From a bacterium (lineage in GTDB: Bacteria > Sysuimicrobiota > Sysuimicrobiia > Sysuimicrobiales > Segetimicrobiaceae), in the NCBI GenBank assembly GCA_035308905.1, contig DATGFS010000072.1:1-64000 (forward strand): 64,000 nucleotides of DNA. Reading direction: 5' to 3'. Position 1 is the first letter of the stretch, and every line of letters starts with the position of its first letter. Shown piece by piece: positions 10,871-19,768 of the stretch. The translations under genes were made by a program, and so were the position numbers. The notes below the pieces were generated by a model. It was not told the DNA's origin. It was given only the letters and a program-made list of their open reading frames with translations, and ran no database searches.

Positions 10871-10887
10871 GATCTCCGGGAGGGATC
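10871..10887 (+). promoter_or_regulatory. Hairpin sequestering a ribosome binding site
   Basis: GATCTC (10871-10876) pairs with GGGATC (10882-10887, one G-T pair) around a 5-nt loop. The GGGAGGG Shine-Dalgarno of the following ATG (10889) is partly in the loop and partly in the stem. It could control translation of the leader ORF. Confidence 0.4.
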
Positions 10888-10888
10888 G

Positions 10889-11050
10889 ATGGTGCGCCGG
10901 GACGTCCTAGGTTACGCCGTAGGCCTACCGTGCGCCGATCGGGGAGCCCCTTCCGGGCTCCCTTTCGTTATGCCCGCGACGCCGTCGCATTCCGACGGCC
11001 AGTCCCGCGTCAGCGGGGCGACGCCGCACGAATTGTATTTTTATGCATAA
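10889..11050 (+). CDS. Possible 53-residue leader peptide upstream of carA
   Basis: ATG at 10889 preceded at 4 nt by GGGAGGG. It reads 53 codons to TAA at 11048-11050 without interruption, starting MVRRDVLGYAVGL. An intrinsic terminator lies inside the ORF (10942-10965), and its end runs into the carA promoter. No protein family is recognised. Translation through the terminator stem, together with the early tandem Arg codons, would suit an attenuation leader, but this is inference. It could equally be a chance ORF within a small RNA. Confidence 0.3.
   Translation: MVRRDVLGYAVGLPCADRGAPSGLPFVMPATPSHSDGQSRVSGATPHELYFYA
10942..10969 (+). terminator. Intrinsic terminator/attenuator upstream of carA
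   Basis: Perfect 8-bp stem GGGAGCCC/GGGCTCCC with a CTTCC loop (10942-10962), followed by TTTCGTT. It would end the short transcript starting near 10853, upstream of the carA promoter. Confidence 0.7.
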
Positions 11051-11067
11051 CGTAGTATAATCATGCG
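11033..11067 (+). promoter_or_regulatory. carA promoter with two ArgR-box-like operators
   Basis: TTGTAT at 11033-11038, 17-bp spacer, TATAAT at 11056-11061. A 14-bp site TGTATTTTTATGCA (11034-11047) lies over the -35, and a second weaker one, AGTATAATCATGCG (11054-11067), over the -10, 20 bp centre to centre. They resemble the known ARG box (TGAATA, 3 A/T, ATTCA) bound by ArgR hexamers. The argC promoter has the same arrangement. Confidence 0.72.
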
Positions 11068-11090
11068 GCGACGAGCCGCGGAGGACGAGG

Positions 11091-12203
11091 ATGCAGGCAC
11101 GCCTGGCGCTTGAAGACGGCACGATCCTCACCGGGCGCGCGATCGGCGCGCGCGGGTGGGCGGGGGGAGAAGTCGTCTTCACCACCGCGATGACGGGCTA
11201 TGAGGAAGTGCTGTCGGATCCGTCCTATAACGGGCAGATCGTGACGATGGCATATCCGCTCATCGGCAACTACGGCGTGAGCGGGGAAGCGTGGGAGTCG
11301 TTCCGGCCGCACGTCGAGGGATTCGTCGTCGGCGAGGCCGCGGATCTGCCGCACCACTGGCGGGCCGAGAGCACGCTCGCCGCGACGCTCGCGCGGTGGG
11401 ACATCCCCGGCCTCGCCGGCGTCGACACGCGCTTTCTCGTCCGCCACCTGCGTTCGCACGGGCTGAAGCGCGGCCTCGTGTCCACCGAAGACGTCCCGGA
11501 CGAGGCGCTGGTCGCGCGGGCGCAGGCGCTTCCCGACATCGGGACGCTCGATCTCGTGGGCGAGGTCAGCACGCCCTCGATACGGCACCTCGCCGGGCCC
11601 GGGCCCAAGCTCGCGCTGCTCGACTGCGGCGTGAAGACCGGCATCATCGAAGCGCTGCGCCGGCGCGGCTGCGACGTGTGGGTGCTGCCGCACCGCACCA
11701 CCGCCGAGGAGATTCTCGAGCTCGCGCCCGCCGGGCTGGTTCTCTCGCCGGGACCGGGCGATCCGCAGCGGCTGCCGCACCAGGTGGCGCAGGTGCAGCG
11801 GCTGTGGGGCCGGACGCCGATGTTCGGGATCTGTCTCGGGCATCAGATCATCGGCCGCGCGGCCGGCGCCGCGACGTTCAAGCTCCCGTACGGGCACCGC
11901 GGCAGCAACCACCCCGTGAAGGATCTCGTGACCGGCCGGGTCTGCGTCACCACCCAGAACCACGGCTACGCGGTGGACGAGGCGTCCGTCGCCGGCACGG
12001 AACTCGCCGTCACGCACCGCAACCTCAACGACGGCACCGTCGAGGGGCTGCGGCATCCGCGCCTGGCGATCATGACCGTGCAGTACCATCCCGAAGGGCG
12101 GCCCGGCCCGCTCGACTCCTCTTACCTGTTCGACGCGTGGATGGAGATGATCGGGGCGGCGCCGCACGAGCCCGGCACGGCGGTGGGGTCCGCCCGAGCC
12201 TGA
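11091..12203 (+). CDS. carA: Carbamoyl-phosphate synthase, small (glutaminase) chain
   Basis: 370 aa. N-terminal CarA domain ([33 protein letters not shown]) followed by a class I glutamine amidotransferase domain. The latter has the nucleophile in [10 protein letters not shown] and the catalytic His/Glu in QYHPEG. It releases ammonia from glutamine for CarB, feeding arginine and pyrimidine synthesis. GGAGG lies 6 nt before the ATG. The stop overlaps the carB start by 1 bp (TGATG). Placement beside the arg genes and ARG-box-like sites suggest arginine control. Confidence 0.97.
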   Translation: MQARLALEDGTILTGRAIGARGWAGGEVVFTTAMTGYEEVLSDPSYNGQIVTMAYPLIGNYGVSGEAWESFRPHVEGFVVGEAADLPHHWRAESTLAATLARWDIPGLAGVDTRFLVRHLRSHGLKRGLVSTEDVPDEALVARAQALPDIGTLDLVGEVSTPSIRHLAGPGPKLALLDCGVKTGIIEALRRRGCDVWVLPHRTTAEEILELAPAGLVLSPGPGDPQRLPHQVAQVQRLWGRTPMFGICLGHQIIGRAAGAATFKLPYGHRGSNHPVKDLVTGRVCVTTQNHGYAVDEASVAGTELAVTHRNLNDGTVEGLRHPRLAIMTVQYHPEGRPGPLDSSYLFDAWMEMIGAAPHEPGTAVGSARA

Positions 12204-15200
12204 TGTCCGGCAGCGTCAGCAAAGTTCTCGTCATCGGCTCCGGACCGATCACGATCGGCCAGGCCGCGGAGTTCGACTACTCCGGCAGCCAGGCGTGCCG
12301 CTCGCTCTCGGAAGAGGGTGTCGAGGTCATTCTCGTCAACAGCAACCCCGCGACGATCATGACCGACGTCGAGACGGCCGACCGCGTCTATATCGAGCCG
12401 CTCACGGTCGAGTTTCTGACCCGCGTCATCGCGCGGGAGCGGCCGCAGGGGCTGCTCGCGACGCTCGGCGGGCAGACCGGCCTCAACCTCGCGGTGGCGC
12501 TCGCCGAAGCGGGCGTGCTGGAGGAGTACGGGGTCAGGCTGCTCGGGACGCCGCTCGAGGCCATCCGGCACGCCGAGGACCGCGAGCTGTTCAAGGACGC
12601 GATGCGGGCGTTCGGCGAGCCGGTCCCGGAAAGCGTCGTCGCGACCACCGTGGAGGAAGCCCGCGCCTTCGCGGCGCGGGTGGGCTTCCCGGTGGTGATC
12701 CGCCCGGCATACACCCTCGGCGGCACGGGGGGCGGCATCGCCCCGGACGCCAGGGCGCTCGACGAGATCGCCGCGCGGGGCCTCGCCGTGAGCCGGATCC
12801 ACCAAGTCCTGGTCGAGCGCTCGGTCGCCGGCTGGAAGGAGATCGAGTACGAGGTGATGCGCGACCGGCTCGACACGTGCATCACCGTCTGCAACATGGA
12901 GAACCTCGATCCGATGGGCGTGCACACCGGCGACAGCATCGTGATCGCGCCGAGCCAGACGCTGAGCGACCGCGAGTACCAGATGCTGCGCAGCGCGAGC
13001 CTGCGGATCATCCGCGGCCTCGGCATCGAGGGCGGCTGCAACATCCAGTTTGCGCTCGACCCCGAGAGCACGCGGTACTACGTCATCGAGGTGAACCCGC
13101 GGGTCAGCCGCTCCAGTGCCTTGGCCAGCAAGGCGACCGGCTACCCGATCGCGCGGGTCGCGGCCAAGATCGCGCTCGGCCGCACGCTCGACGAGATCCG
13201 CAACGCGATCACCGGCGAGACCTTCGCCTGCTTCGAGCCGGCGCTCGACTACGCCGTCGTCAAGATCCCGCGCTGGCCGTTCGACAAGTTTCCCTACGTG
13301 GACCGGCGGCTCGGGACGCAGATGCAGGCGACCGGCGAGGTGATGGCAATCGGCCGGAGCGTGGAAGAGGCGCTGCTGAAGGCCCTCCGCTCGCTCGATC
13401 AGCGGGTCGACGGGCTCGACTACCCGCCGGCCGCGGACTGGTCGCGCGAGGCGCTGCGGCAGCGGATCGCGGACCCGTGCGACGAGCGGCTGTTCGCAAT
13501 CGCGGAGGGGCTCCGCCGCGGCATGCTGCCGCAGGAGATCGCCGATCTCTCGCGCATGGATCTGTTCTTCGTCAATAAGATCGCCAACATCGTCGGGATG
13601 CTGCAGGGACTGCGCAGCCGGCGCGATCCCGAGACCCTGCGGGCCGCGAAGCGCCTCGGCCTGCCGGACACCGCGATCGCCCGGGCGTGGGAGACGACCG
13701 AGGACGCGGTGCGCGCGATGCGGACGGGGGAGAGCATCCGCCCCGTCTACAAGATCGTCGACACCTGCGCGGGCGAGTTCCCGGCGAAGACGCCCTATTT
13801 CTACTCCACCTACGCGCGCGAGGACGAGGTGCCGGAGAGCCCGCGCCGCCGCATCGTCGTGCTCGGGTCGGGGCCGATCCGGATCGGCCAGGGCATCGAG
13901 TTCGACTACGCGAGCGTGCACGCCGTGAAGGCGCTGCGCGACGATGGGCTCGACGCCGTGCTGATCAACAACAATCCCGAGACGGTCAGCACGGACTTCG
14001 ACGTGGCCAGCCGCCTGTACGTCGAGCCGCTGACCGTCGAGGACGTGCTCAATGTCATCGAACGGGAACGCGCCGACGGTGTGATCGTCCAGGTGGGCGG
14101 CCAGACTGGGCTCAACCTTGCCGGTCCGCTGGCCGAGCGCGGCGTGCGGGTGCTCGGCACGACGGTCGAGGGGCTCGACGCCTCCGAGGATCGCGGCAAG
14201 TTCGACGCGCTGCTCCGCCGGCTCGACATCGCGCACCCCGCGGGCGGCGCGGTGCGGTCCGTGGCGGAGGGCCGCGCGCTCGCGGACCGCCTCGGCTTTC
14301 CGCTGCTCGTCCGGCCGTCCTACGTGCTCGGCGGCCGCGGGATGGAGATCGTGGCGGCGGCCGACGAGCTCGTCCGGTACCTCGAAGCGGCGTTCGCCGC
14401 CGACCGCGAGCATCCGGTGCTCATCGATACCTACGTCGAAGGCACGGAGGTCGAGGTCGACGCGATCAGCGACGGCGACGCGGTGTTCCTGCCGGGCATC
14501 ATGGAGCACATCGAGCGGGCCGGCGTGCACTCCGGCGACAGCATCGCGGTGTTCCCGGCGCAGCACCTCGGGCCGGATGAGACGGATCAGGTGATCGACG
14601 CCACGGTGGCGATCGCGCGCGCGCTCGGCGTCCGCGGCTTTCTCAACATTCAGTTCGTCGTCAAAGACGGCCGCGTCTACGTGCTCGAGGCGAATTTGCG
14701 CAGCAGCCGGACGATCCCGTTCGTGAGCAAGGCGGCGGGGGCGCCGTTGGTCCGCCTCGCCGTCCACGTCATGCTCGGGCGGAGCCTCGCCGACCTCGGC
14801 TATCCGGGCGTGACACGCCTGCCGGCGCCGGCGCGCGTCTCGGTCAAGGCGCCGGTCTTCAGCAGCGAGAAGATGGCGCAGCTCGACGTGCTGCTCGGTC
14901 CGGAAATGACCTCGACCGGCGAGGTGATGGGGCAGAACAGCAGCCTGCCGGGCGCGCTCTACCGCGCGCTCGTCGCCGCGGGGATCGAGATGCCGGACCC
15001 GGCCGCCGGCCGCGCGCTGCTCGCCAGCATCGCGGACCGCGACAAGGCCGGCGCCGTCGAGCTGGTGCGGCGGTTCGTCGATCTCGGGTTTACCGTGTAC
15101 GCGACGGACGACACCGCGAAGTATCTCGCCGACCACGGGGTCCACGCCATCCACGTCAGCAAGAACGGCGATCCCGAGACGGCGCTCCGGCTCGTGCACG

Positions 15201-15409
15201 AGCGCGCGGTCAGCCTGGTGCTGAACACGCCGACGCGGGGCCGCACGCCCGGACGGGCCGGCTTCGCGCTGCGGCGCGCGGCGTTCGAGCGGCACCTGCC
15301 GTGCTTCACGTCGCTCGACACCGCGGAGGCGTTCCTCGACGTGCTCACCGCGATCAAGGCCGGCGAGATCCCGGCGCCGCACGCGGCGATGGAGGTGTCT
15401 CCGCTCTAG
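12203..15409 (+). CDS. carB: Carbamoyl-phosphate synthase, large chain
   Basis: 1068 aa, full length. Two homologous ATP-grasp halves, each starting with a VLVIGSGP / [20 protein letters not shown] phosphate-binding segment, and a C-terminal synchronisation (MGS-like) domain from about residue 935. The first half makes carboxyphosphate and carbamate; the second phosphorylates carbamate to carbamoyl phosphate. The ATG at 12203 overlaps the carA stop. Confidence 0.97.
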   Translation: MSGSVSKVLVIGSGPITIGQAAEFDYSGSQACRSLSEEGVEVILVNSNPATIMTDVETADRVYIEPLTVEFLTRVIARERPQGLLATLGGQTGLNLAVALAEAGVLEEYGVRLLGTPLEAIRHAEDRELFKDAMRAFGEPVPESVVATTVEEARAFAARVGFPVVIRPAYTLGGTGGGIAPDARALDEIAARGLAVSRIHQVLVERSVAGWKEIEYEVMRDRLDTCITVCNMENLDPMGVHTGDSIVIAPSQTLSDREYQMLRSASLRIIRGLGIEGGCNIQFALDPESTRYYVIEVNPRVSRSSALASKATGYPIARVAAKIALGRTLDEIRNAITGETFACFEPALDYAVVKIPRWPFDKFPYVDRRLGTQMQATGEVMAIGRSVEEALLKALRSLDQRVDGLDYPPAADWSREALRQRIADPCDERLFAIAEGLRRGMLPQEIADLSRMDLFFVNKIANIVGMLQGLRSRRDPETLRAAKRLGLPDTAIARAWETTEDAVRAMRTGESIRPVYKIVDTCAGEFPAKTPYFYSTYAREDEVPESPRRRIVVLGSGPIRIGQGIEFDYASVHAVKALRDDGLDAVLINNNPETVSTDFDVASRLYVEPLTVEDVLNVIERERADGVIVQVGGQTGLNLAGPLAERGVRVLGTTVEGLDASEDRGKFDALLRRLDIAHPAGGAVRSVAEGRALADRLGFPLLVRPSYVLGGRGMEIVAAADELVRYLEAAFAADREHPVLIDTYVEGTEVEVDAISDGDAVFLPGIMEHIERAGVHSGDSIAVFPAQHLGPDETDQVIDATVAIARALGVRGFLNIQFVVKDGRVYVLEANLRSSRTIPFVSKAAGAPLVRLAVHVMLGRSLADLGYPGVTRLPAPARVSVKAPVFSSEKMAQLDVLLGPEMTSTGEVMGQNSSLPGALYRALVAAGIEMPDPAAGRALLASIADRDKAGAVELVRRFVDLGFTVYATDDTAKYLADHGVHAIHVSKNGDPETALRLVHERAVSLVLNTPTRGRTPGRAGFALRRAAFERHLPCFTSLDTAEAFLDVLTAIKAGEIPAPHAAMEVSPL

Positions 15410-15417
15410 CCCTCCGC

Positions 15418-15475
15418 GATGTCATCTACGCCGGCGGACCGCCTACGGCGGACTCGCCGGCTACGATGTCATCTA
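15418..15475. repeat. Family 2 hairpin repeat flanked by 11-bp direct repeats
   Basis: GATGTCATCTA at 15418-15428 and again at 15465-15475 flank a GC-rich core containing GGCGGACCGCC and GGCGGACTCGCCGGC with several pairable arms. It fills the gap between the convergent ends of carB and the iminopeptidase gene. The core, through the following ACGATG, matches an inverted copy at 63627-63668. It may act as a bidirectional terminator or mRNA stabiliser, but no T run is present. Confidence 0.75.
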
Positions 15476-16444
15476 AGCGCGAAGCCGCCGCTTCAGCCGC
15501 TCCGTCGCCGTCACCAGCTCCCGCGCGGTCGCCGGCTCGAACGCGACGTGCCCCGCGTCCGGAACCAGGATGTACTCGGCTTCCGGCCACGCCTCGTGCA
15601 GGCGGTGCGCCGTGTAGGGCGGGCAGTCGAGGTCGTACCGGCCCTGGACGATCGTGCCCGGGATCGACCGGATCCGGCCGACGTCCCGCAGCAGCTGGCC
15701 GGGCTCGAGGAAGCAGTCGTGCACGAAGTAGTGATTCTCGATACGCGAGACCGGCAGCGCCTTCGCGTCGACCTCGGACTCCGCCTCCGCGACCGGATCG
15801 GGCAGCAGCGTCGTGCAGCGCGCCTCGTAGTGCGACCATACGCGCGCGGCGCGAAGGCAGACCTCGGGGTTCGGATCGTTGAGCAGCCGGCGGTAGCGCT
15901 CGAGGAGGCCCGCGGTGTCCCGCGGACCCGCGCCGGAGCCCTCGACGAAGTCGTTCCAGGCCTCCGGCGAGAACAGGCGCATGCCGGTCATGAACCAGTC
16001 GATCTCCGGCCGCTCTGCGAGGAAGATCCCCCGCACGATGAGGCCGGTGCAGCGCGCCGGGTGCGCCTCCGCGTAGGCCAGCGTCAGCGTCGAGCCCCAC
16101 GAGCCGCCGAACACCGCCCAGCGGTCGATCCCGCGCGCCTCGCGCAGCCGTTCCATGTCGCCGACGAGGTGCTGCGTCGTGTTGTCGCCGATCTCCGCGA
16201 GCGGGGTGGAGCGGCCCGCGCCGCGCTGGTCGAAAACGACGATCCGCCAGGCGTTGGGATCGAAGAACCGCCGGTGCGCCGGCCCGGCGCCGCCGCCGGG
16301 TCCGCCGTGCACGAACACGATCGGGACGCCGTTCGGGTTGCCGCTTTCCTCCCAGTACATCTCGTGACGGCCGCCGAGCGCGAGCCGTCCGCTGGCGTAC
16401 GGCTCGACCGGCGGGAAGAGGTGGCGTTCCGCGTCGGGGTTCAT
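15473..16444 (-). CDS. pip: Proline iminopeptidase (alpha/beta hydrolase, family S33)
   Basis: About 323 aa. Alpha/beta hydrolase with oxyanion segment VHGGPGGGAGPAHRRFFDP, nucleophile elbow FGGSWGSTL, Asp in RYDLDCPP and His in DAGHVAFEP. The start and spacing match prolyl aminopeptidases, which remove N-terminal proline from peptides in the cytoplasm. ATG at 16444 fits family starts; ATG at 16456 is an alternative, and neither has a good ribosome binding site. It separates carAB from the argC operon and is divergent from argC. Confidence 0.88.
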   Translation of the reverse strand: MNPDAERHLFPPVEPYASGRLALGGRHEMYWEESGNPNGVPIVFVHGGPGGGAGPAHRRFFDPNAWRIVVFDQRGAGRSTPLAEIGDNTTQHLVGDMERLREARGIDRWAVFGGSWGSTLTLAYAEAHPARCTGLIVRGIFLAERPEIDWFMTGMRLFSPEAWNDFVEGSGAGPRDTAGLLERYRRLLNDPNPEVCLRAARVWSHYEARCTTLLPDPVAEAESEVDAKALPVSRIENHYFVHDCFLEPGQLLRDVGRIRSIPGTIVQGRYDLDCPPYTAHRLHEAWPEAEYILVPDAGHVAFEPATARELVTATERLKRRLRA

Positions 16445-16534
16445 GGAGGGGAGCATTCGGTCCCGGGTGCGGGCGGACCCTGCCGGCGGCGCCGTCCCTC
16501 CGGCCCCACCCGCGGCGGAGGCCGGGGGCGGGCG

Positions 16535-16569
16535 TTGCAACTTTATTCATGTTCGTGTATGATTATTCC
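16535..16569 (+). promoter_or_regulatory. argC promoter with two ArgR-box-like operators, leaderless type
   Basis: TTGCAA at 16535-16540, 17-bp spacer, TATGAT at 16558-16563. TGCAACTTTATTCA (16536-16549) covers the -35 and TGTATGATTATTCC (16556-16569) covers the -10, 20 bp apart, as at carA. The -10 ends 9 nt before the argC ATG and there is no Shine-Dalgarno, so the mRNA is probably almost leaderless. Confidence 0.75.
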
Positions 16570-16572
16570 ACC

Positions 16573-17619
16573 ATGGCCGTTCGCGTGAGCGTGATTGGGG
16601 CGTCGGGCTACGGCGGGGCGGAGGCGGTGCGCCTGCTCGCGACCCATCCCGAGGCGCGCCTCGTCCACCTGACGGCCGAGACGCAGAAGGGCCGCCGGTT
16701 CTCGGATCTGTACCCGAACCTGCGCGGCTTCGTCGATCTCGTCACGGAAGAGGCGAACCCCGCGGTCCTCGCCGGGGATTCCGACGTGGTGATCGTCTCG
16801 CTGCCGAGCGGCAAGGCAATGGCGCTCGTGCCGGAACTGCTCGAGCGGGGCGTCCGGGTGATCGACGTGGCCGCGGATTTTCGCCTGCGCGACGCGGCGC
16901 AGTACCCGGTCTGGTACAAGTTTGAGCACGCCGCGCCGGGGTATCTCGCCGAGGCGGTCTACGGCCTCACCGAGCTGCACCGCGGCGAGATTCGCACGGC
17001 GCGGCTCGTCGCCGACTGCGGCTGCTATCCCGCCGCGGCGCTGCTGGCGCTGGCCCCGTTCGTCAAGCACGGGCTCGCGGCCCCGGACGCGATCATGATC
17101 GACGGCGTCTCCGGCGTCTCCGGCGCCGGCCGGGGCGGCGCCTCCGGGGGCTTCGGATACTCGGAGACGAACGAGGACCTGCGCCCGTACTCGGTGGGGA
17201 CGCACAACCACACCGCCGAGATCGAGCAGGAGCTCTCGGCGCAGGCGGGCCGTGCGGTGCGCGTGACGTTCGTGCCGCATCTTGCGCCGATGACGCGCGG
17301 CATCCTCGTCACCGCGTACGCGCGTCTCGCGCGGGCGGCGGATGCCGCCGCGGCCCAGGCGCTGCTGCGCGACGCGTACGCCGGGGAGCCGTTCGTGCGG
17401 GTCCTGCCGGACGGGGCGCTGCCCCAGACCAAGGCGACGCTGGGCAGCAACTTCTGCGACGTCGCGGTCCGGATCGACGCGCGCACGCAGACGCTCATCG
17501 CGATGGCGGCGCTCGACAACCTCGGCAAGGGCGCCGCCGGCCTCGCGGTCCAGAACCTCAACGTGATGTGCGGCTTTCCGGAAGAGACCGGGCTGCGCAC
17601 GCCCGGCCTCTACCCTTAG
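16573..17619 (+). CDS. argC: N-acetyl-gamma-glutamyl-phosphate reductase
   Basis: 348 aa NADPH-dependent enzyme of arginine synthesis, reducing N-acetylglutamyl phosphate to the semialdehyde. Seen are the dinucleotide-binding start VSVIGASGYGGAEAVRLL, the catalytic Cys region DCGCYPAA near residue 149 and the His in HNHTAEIEQEL. The start at 16573 is chosen because MAVRVSVIGASG is the family start and the promoter leaves no room upstream. First gene of argCJBDGHR. Confidence 0.97.
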   Translation: MAVRVSVIGASGYGGAEAVRLLATHPEARLVHLTAETQKGRRFSDLYPNLRGFVDLVTEEANPAVLAGDSDVVIVSLPSGKAMALVPELLERGVRVIDVAADFRLRDAAQYPVWYKFEHAAPGYLAEAVYGLTELHRGEIRTARLVADCGCYPAAALLALAPFVKHGLAAPDAIMIDGVSGVSGAGRGGASGGFGYSETNEDLRPYSVGTHNHTAEIEQELSAQAGRAVRVTFVPHLAPMTRGILVTAYARLARAADAAAAQALLRDAYAGEPFVRVLPDGALPQTKATLGSNFCDVAVRIDARTQTLIAMAALDNLGKGAAGLAVQNLNVMCGFPEETGLRTPGLYP

Positions 17620-17636
17620 CCGGATAAGGAGGACGC

Positions 17637-18854
17637 ATGGCGGGCAGCGTGTCGCGGTTGGTGCAGGGCGGCGTCACCTCGGCGCAGGGGTTCACGGCCT
17701 CGGGCGTGCACTGCGGGATCAAGCCGCAGAAGAAGGACCTCGCGCTCGTCTTCTCGCGCGTCGCGGCGGCGGCGGCGGGAGTGTTTACGACGAACAAGGT
17801 CAAGGCCGCGCCGGTGCTCCTCGACATGGAGCGCGCCCGCTCGGGACGCGGGCAGGCCGTGGTGCTCAACAGCGGCAACGCGAACGCCTGCACCGCCGAG
17901 CAGGGGATGCGGGACGCGCGGGAGATGGGGCAGCTCACGGCGCAGGAGCTCGGCATCGCCGAAGACCTGGTGTACGTGTGCAGCACCGGCGTGATCGGAC
18001 GGGTCCTGCCGATGGACGCCCTCCGGCGCGGCATTCCCGAAGCGGTGCGCCTCTTGAGCCCGGACGGTGGGGCGGCCGCGGAGGCGATCATGACGACGGA
18101 CACGGTGCCCAAAACCGCGGCGGTGCAGGTGCCGATCGGGGGGCAGGTCGTCACGATCGGCGGCATGACGAAGGGCGCCGCGATGATCCACCCTCAGATG
18201 GCGACGACGCTTACCGTGCTGACGACGGACGCCGCGGTCGCCGTGCCGCTCCTTCACGCCGCGCTGCGCCGGGCCGCCGACGTGTCCTACAATCGCATCA
18301 CCGTGGACGGCGACCAGAGCACCAACGACACGATCCTCCTGCTGGCCAACGGGGAGGCCGGGGCGCCGGAGATCGCCGAGCCCGGCGAGGCGCTCGATGC
18401 CTTCCAGGCGGCGCTCACGGCGTGCGCAACGGATCTCGCCCGCATGATCCCGCGGGACGCCGAGGGCGGGACCAAACTGATCGAGGTGACGGTCCGCGGG
18501 GCGCAGAGCGAGGACGACGCCTACCGCGCGGCGCGGGCGATCGCGCTCTCGCCGCTCGTCAAGACCGCGATCTACGGCCGGTCGCCGAACTGGGGCCGGA
18601 TCTTCGTCGCGGTCGGCGGCTCGGGGGCGGAGGTGCAGCCCGAGCGCATGTCGGTGCGGATCGGCCCGGTGCTCGTGGCCGATCGGGGCGGCCCGGCCGG
18701 GGAGCCGGAGAGCCTCGCCGAGGTGGCCCGCTACATGGCCGGCGACACGATCACGGTGGTGGTCGACCTCGGCCTCGGCAAGGCCGAGACGACGATGTGG
18801 ACGTGCGACTTCACGGAGCAGTACGTGAAGGAAAACGCCGACTACCTGACGTGA
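17637..18854 (+). CDS. argJ: Glutamate N-acetyltransferase / amino-acid acetyltransferase (ArgJ)
   Basis: 405 aa. ArgJ makes N-acetylglutamate and recycles the acetyl group from acetylornithine. The self-cleavage/active-site segment GAAMIHPQMATTL is intact, with cleavage expected before the first Thr, giving alpha and beta chains. KTAIYGRSPNWGRI near the C-terminus is also typical. GGAGG precedes the ATG. Presence of ArgJ implies the cyclic acetyl pathway, so no argE is needed in this operon. Confidence 0.97.
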   Translation: MAGSVSRLVQGGVTSAQGFTASGVHCGIKPQKKDLALVFSRVAAAAAGVFTTNKVKAAPVLLDMERARSGRGQAVVLNSGNANACTAEQGMRDAREMGQLTAQELGIAEDLVYVCSTGVIGRVLPMDALRRGIPEAVRLLSPDGGAAAEAIMTTDTVPKTAAVQVPIGGQVVTIGGMTKGAAMIHPQMATTLTVLTTDAAVAVPLLHAALRRAADVSYNRITVDGDQSTNDTILLLANGEAGAPEIAEPGEALDAFQAALTACATDLARMIPRDAEGGTKLIEVTVRGAQSEDDAYRAARAIALSPLVKTAIYGRSPNWGRIFVAVGGSGAEVQPERMSVRIGPVLVADRGGPAGEPESLAEVARYMAGDTITVVVDLGLGKAETTMWTCDFTEQYVKENADYLT

Positions 18855-18861
18855 GGGCGCG

Positions 18862-19737
18862 ATGAGCCGGACACCGATGGTCGCGACCGGCGAGGCCGTG
18901 CTCGCGGGCGGCGTGATCGCCCAAGGGCTCGGGTACGTCAACGCCTGGAAGGGCAAGACGGTCGTCGTGAAATTCGGCGGCAGCGTGCTCGACGCCATCG
19001 GCCGCTCGACGATCGCGGAGGACCTCGCGCTGCTGAAGGGCGCCGGGATCGACCCGGTGCTGGTGCACGGCGGCGGGCCCGAGATCACGCGGATGCTCGA
19101 GCGGCTCGGCAAGCCCTCCACGTTCGTGCACGGGCTGCGCGTCACGGACGCCGAGACAATGGAAGTCGTCGAAATGGTGCTGGCCGGCCGCGCGAATAAG
19201 TCGCTCGTCTCGGCGATCACGCAGGCCGGCGGCCGGGCGGTGGGATTGAGCGGCAAGGACGGACGGATGCTGCTCGCCCGGAAGTACGAGTCGGACGTCG
19301 ATCTCGGGCAGGTCGGCGAGGTGGCGGCGGTGGACCCGGCGCTCGTGCGCGCCGTGAGCGAGGACGGCTACATCCCGGTGATCGCCTCGATCGGCATCGG
19401 AGCGGACGGCACGAGCTACAATCTGAACGCCGACACCGCCGCGGGGGCGCTCGCGATCGCGGTCGGCGCGAGCAAGTTCATCCTGCTGACCGACGTCGAC
19501 GGCGTCTACCGCGATCGCGAGGCCCGCACGCTCGTGTCCGAACTGCGGGCCACGGAGGCCGAATCGATGACACGGGACGGCACGATCAGCCGCGGCATGA
19601 TCCCAAAGGTGGCGGCCTGCCTCGACGCGATCCGGGGCGGCGTGCCGAGCGCGCACATCATCAACGGAACCGTCCCGCACGCGCTGCTGGTGGAGCTCTT
19701 CACCGAGCGCGGCATCGGGACGATGCTCACGCCGTAG
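18862..19737 (+). CDS. argB: Acetylglutamate kinase
   Basis: 291 aa amino acid kinase. KTVVVKFGGSVL binds ATP phosphates, VLVHGGGPEITRMLERLG binds acetylglutamate, and LTDVDGVYRDRE and RGMIPKVAACL complete the family pattern. It phosphorylates N-acetylglutamate. An N-terminal helix of about 30 residues precedes the core, as in arginine-feedback-sensitive hexameric kinases, so allosteric inhibition by arginine is plausible (inference). It follows argJ after 7 bp. Confidence 0.96.
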   Translation: MSRTPMVATGEAVLAGGVIAQGLGYVNAWKGKTVVVKFGGSVLDAIGRSTIAEDLALLKGAGIDPVLVHGGGPEITRMLERLGKPSTFVHGLRVTDAETMEVVEMVLAGRANKSLVSAITQAGGRAVGLSGKDGRMLLARKYESDVDLGQVGEVAAVDPALVRAVSEDGYIPVIASIGIGADGTSYNLNADTAAGALAIAVGASKFILLTDVDGVYRDREARTLVSELRATEAESMTRDGTISRGMIPKVAACLDAIRGGVPSAHIINGTVPHALLVELFTERGIGTMLTP

Positions 19738-19768
19738 ACGTTCGACGCGGAGACGGAGGAGGGTGACG

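Noticed and set aside
12122-15382. Long open frame antisense to carB (over 1000 codons)
   Set aside because: Long antisense frames are expected at about 70% GC; the sequence is a mirror of carB with no domain pattern. The same holds for other long antisense frames opposite murJ, argD-argH and the liv and cox genes.
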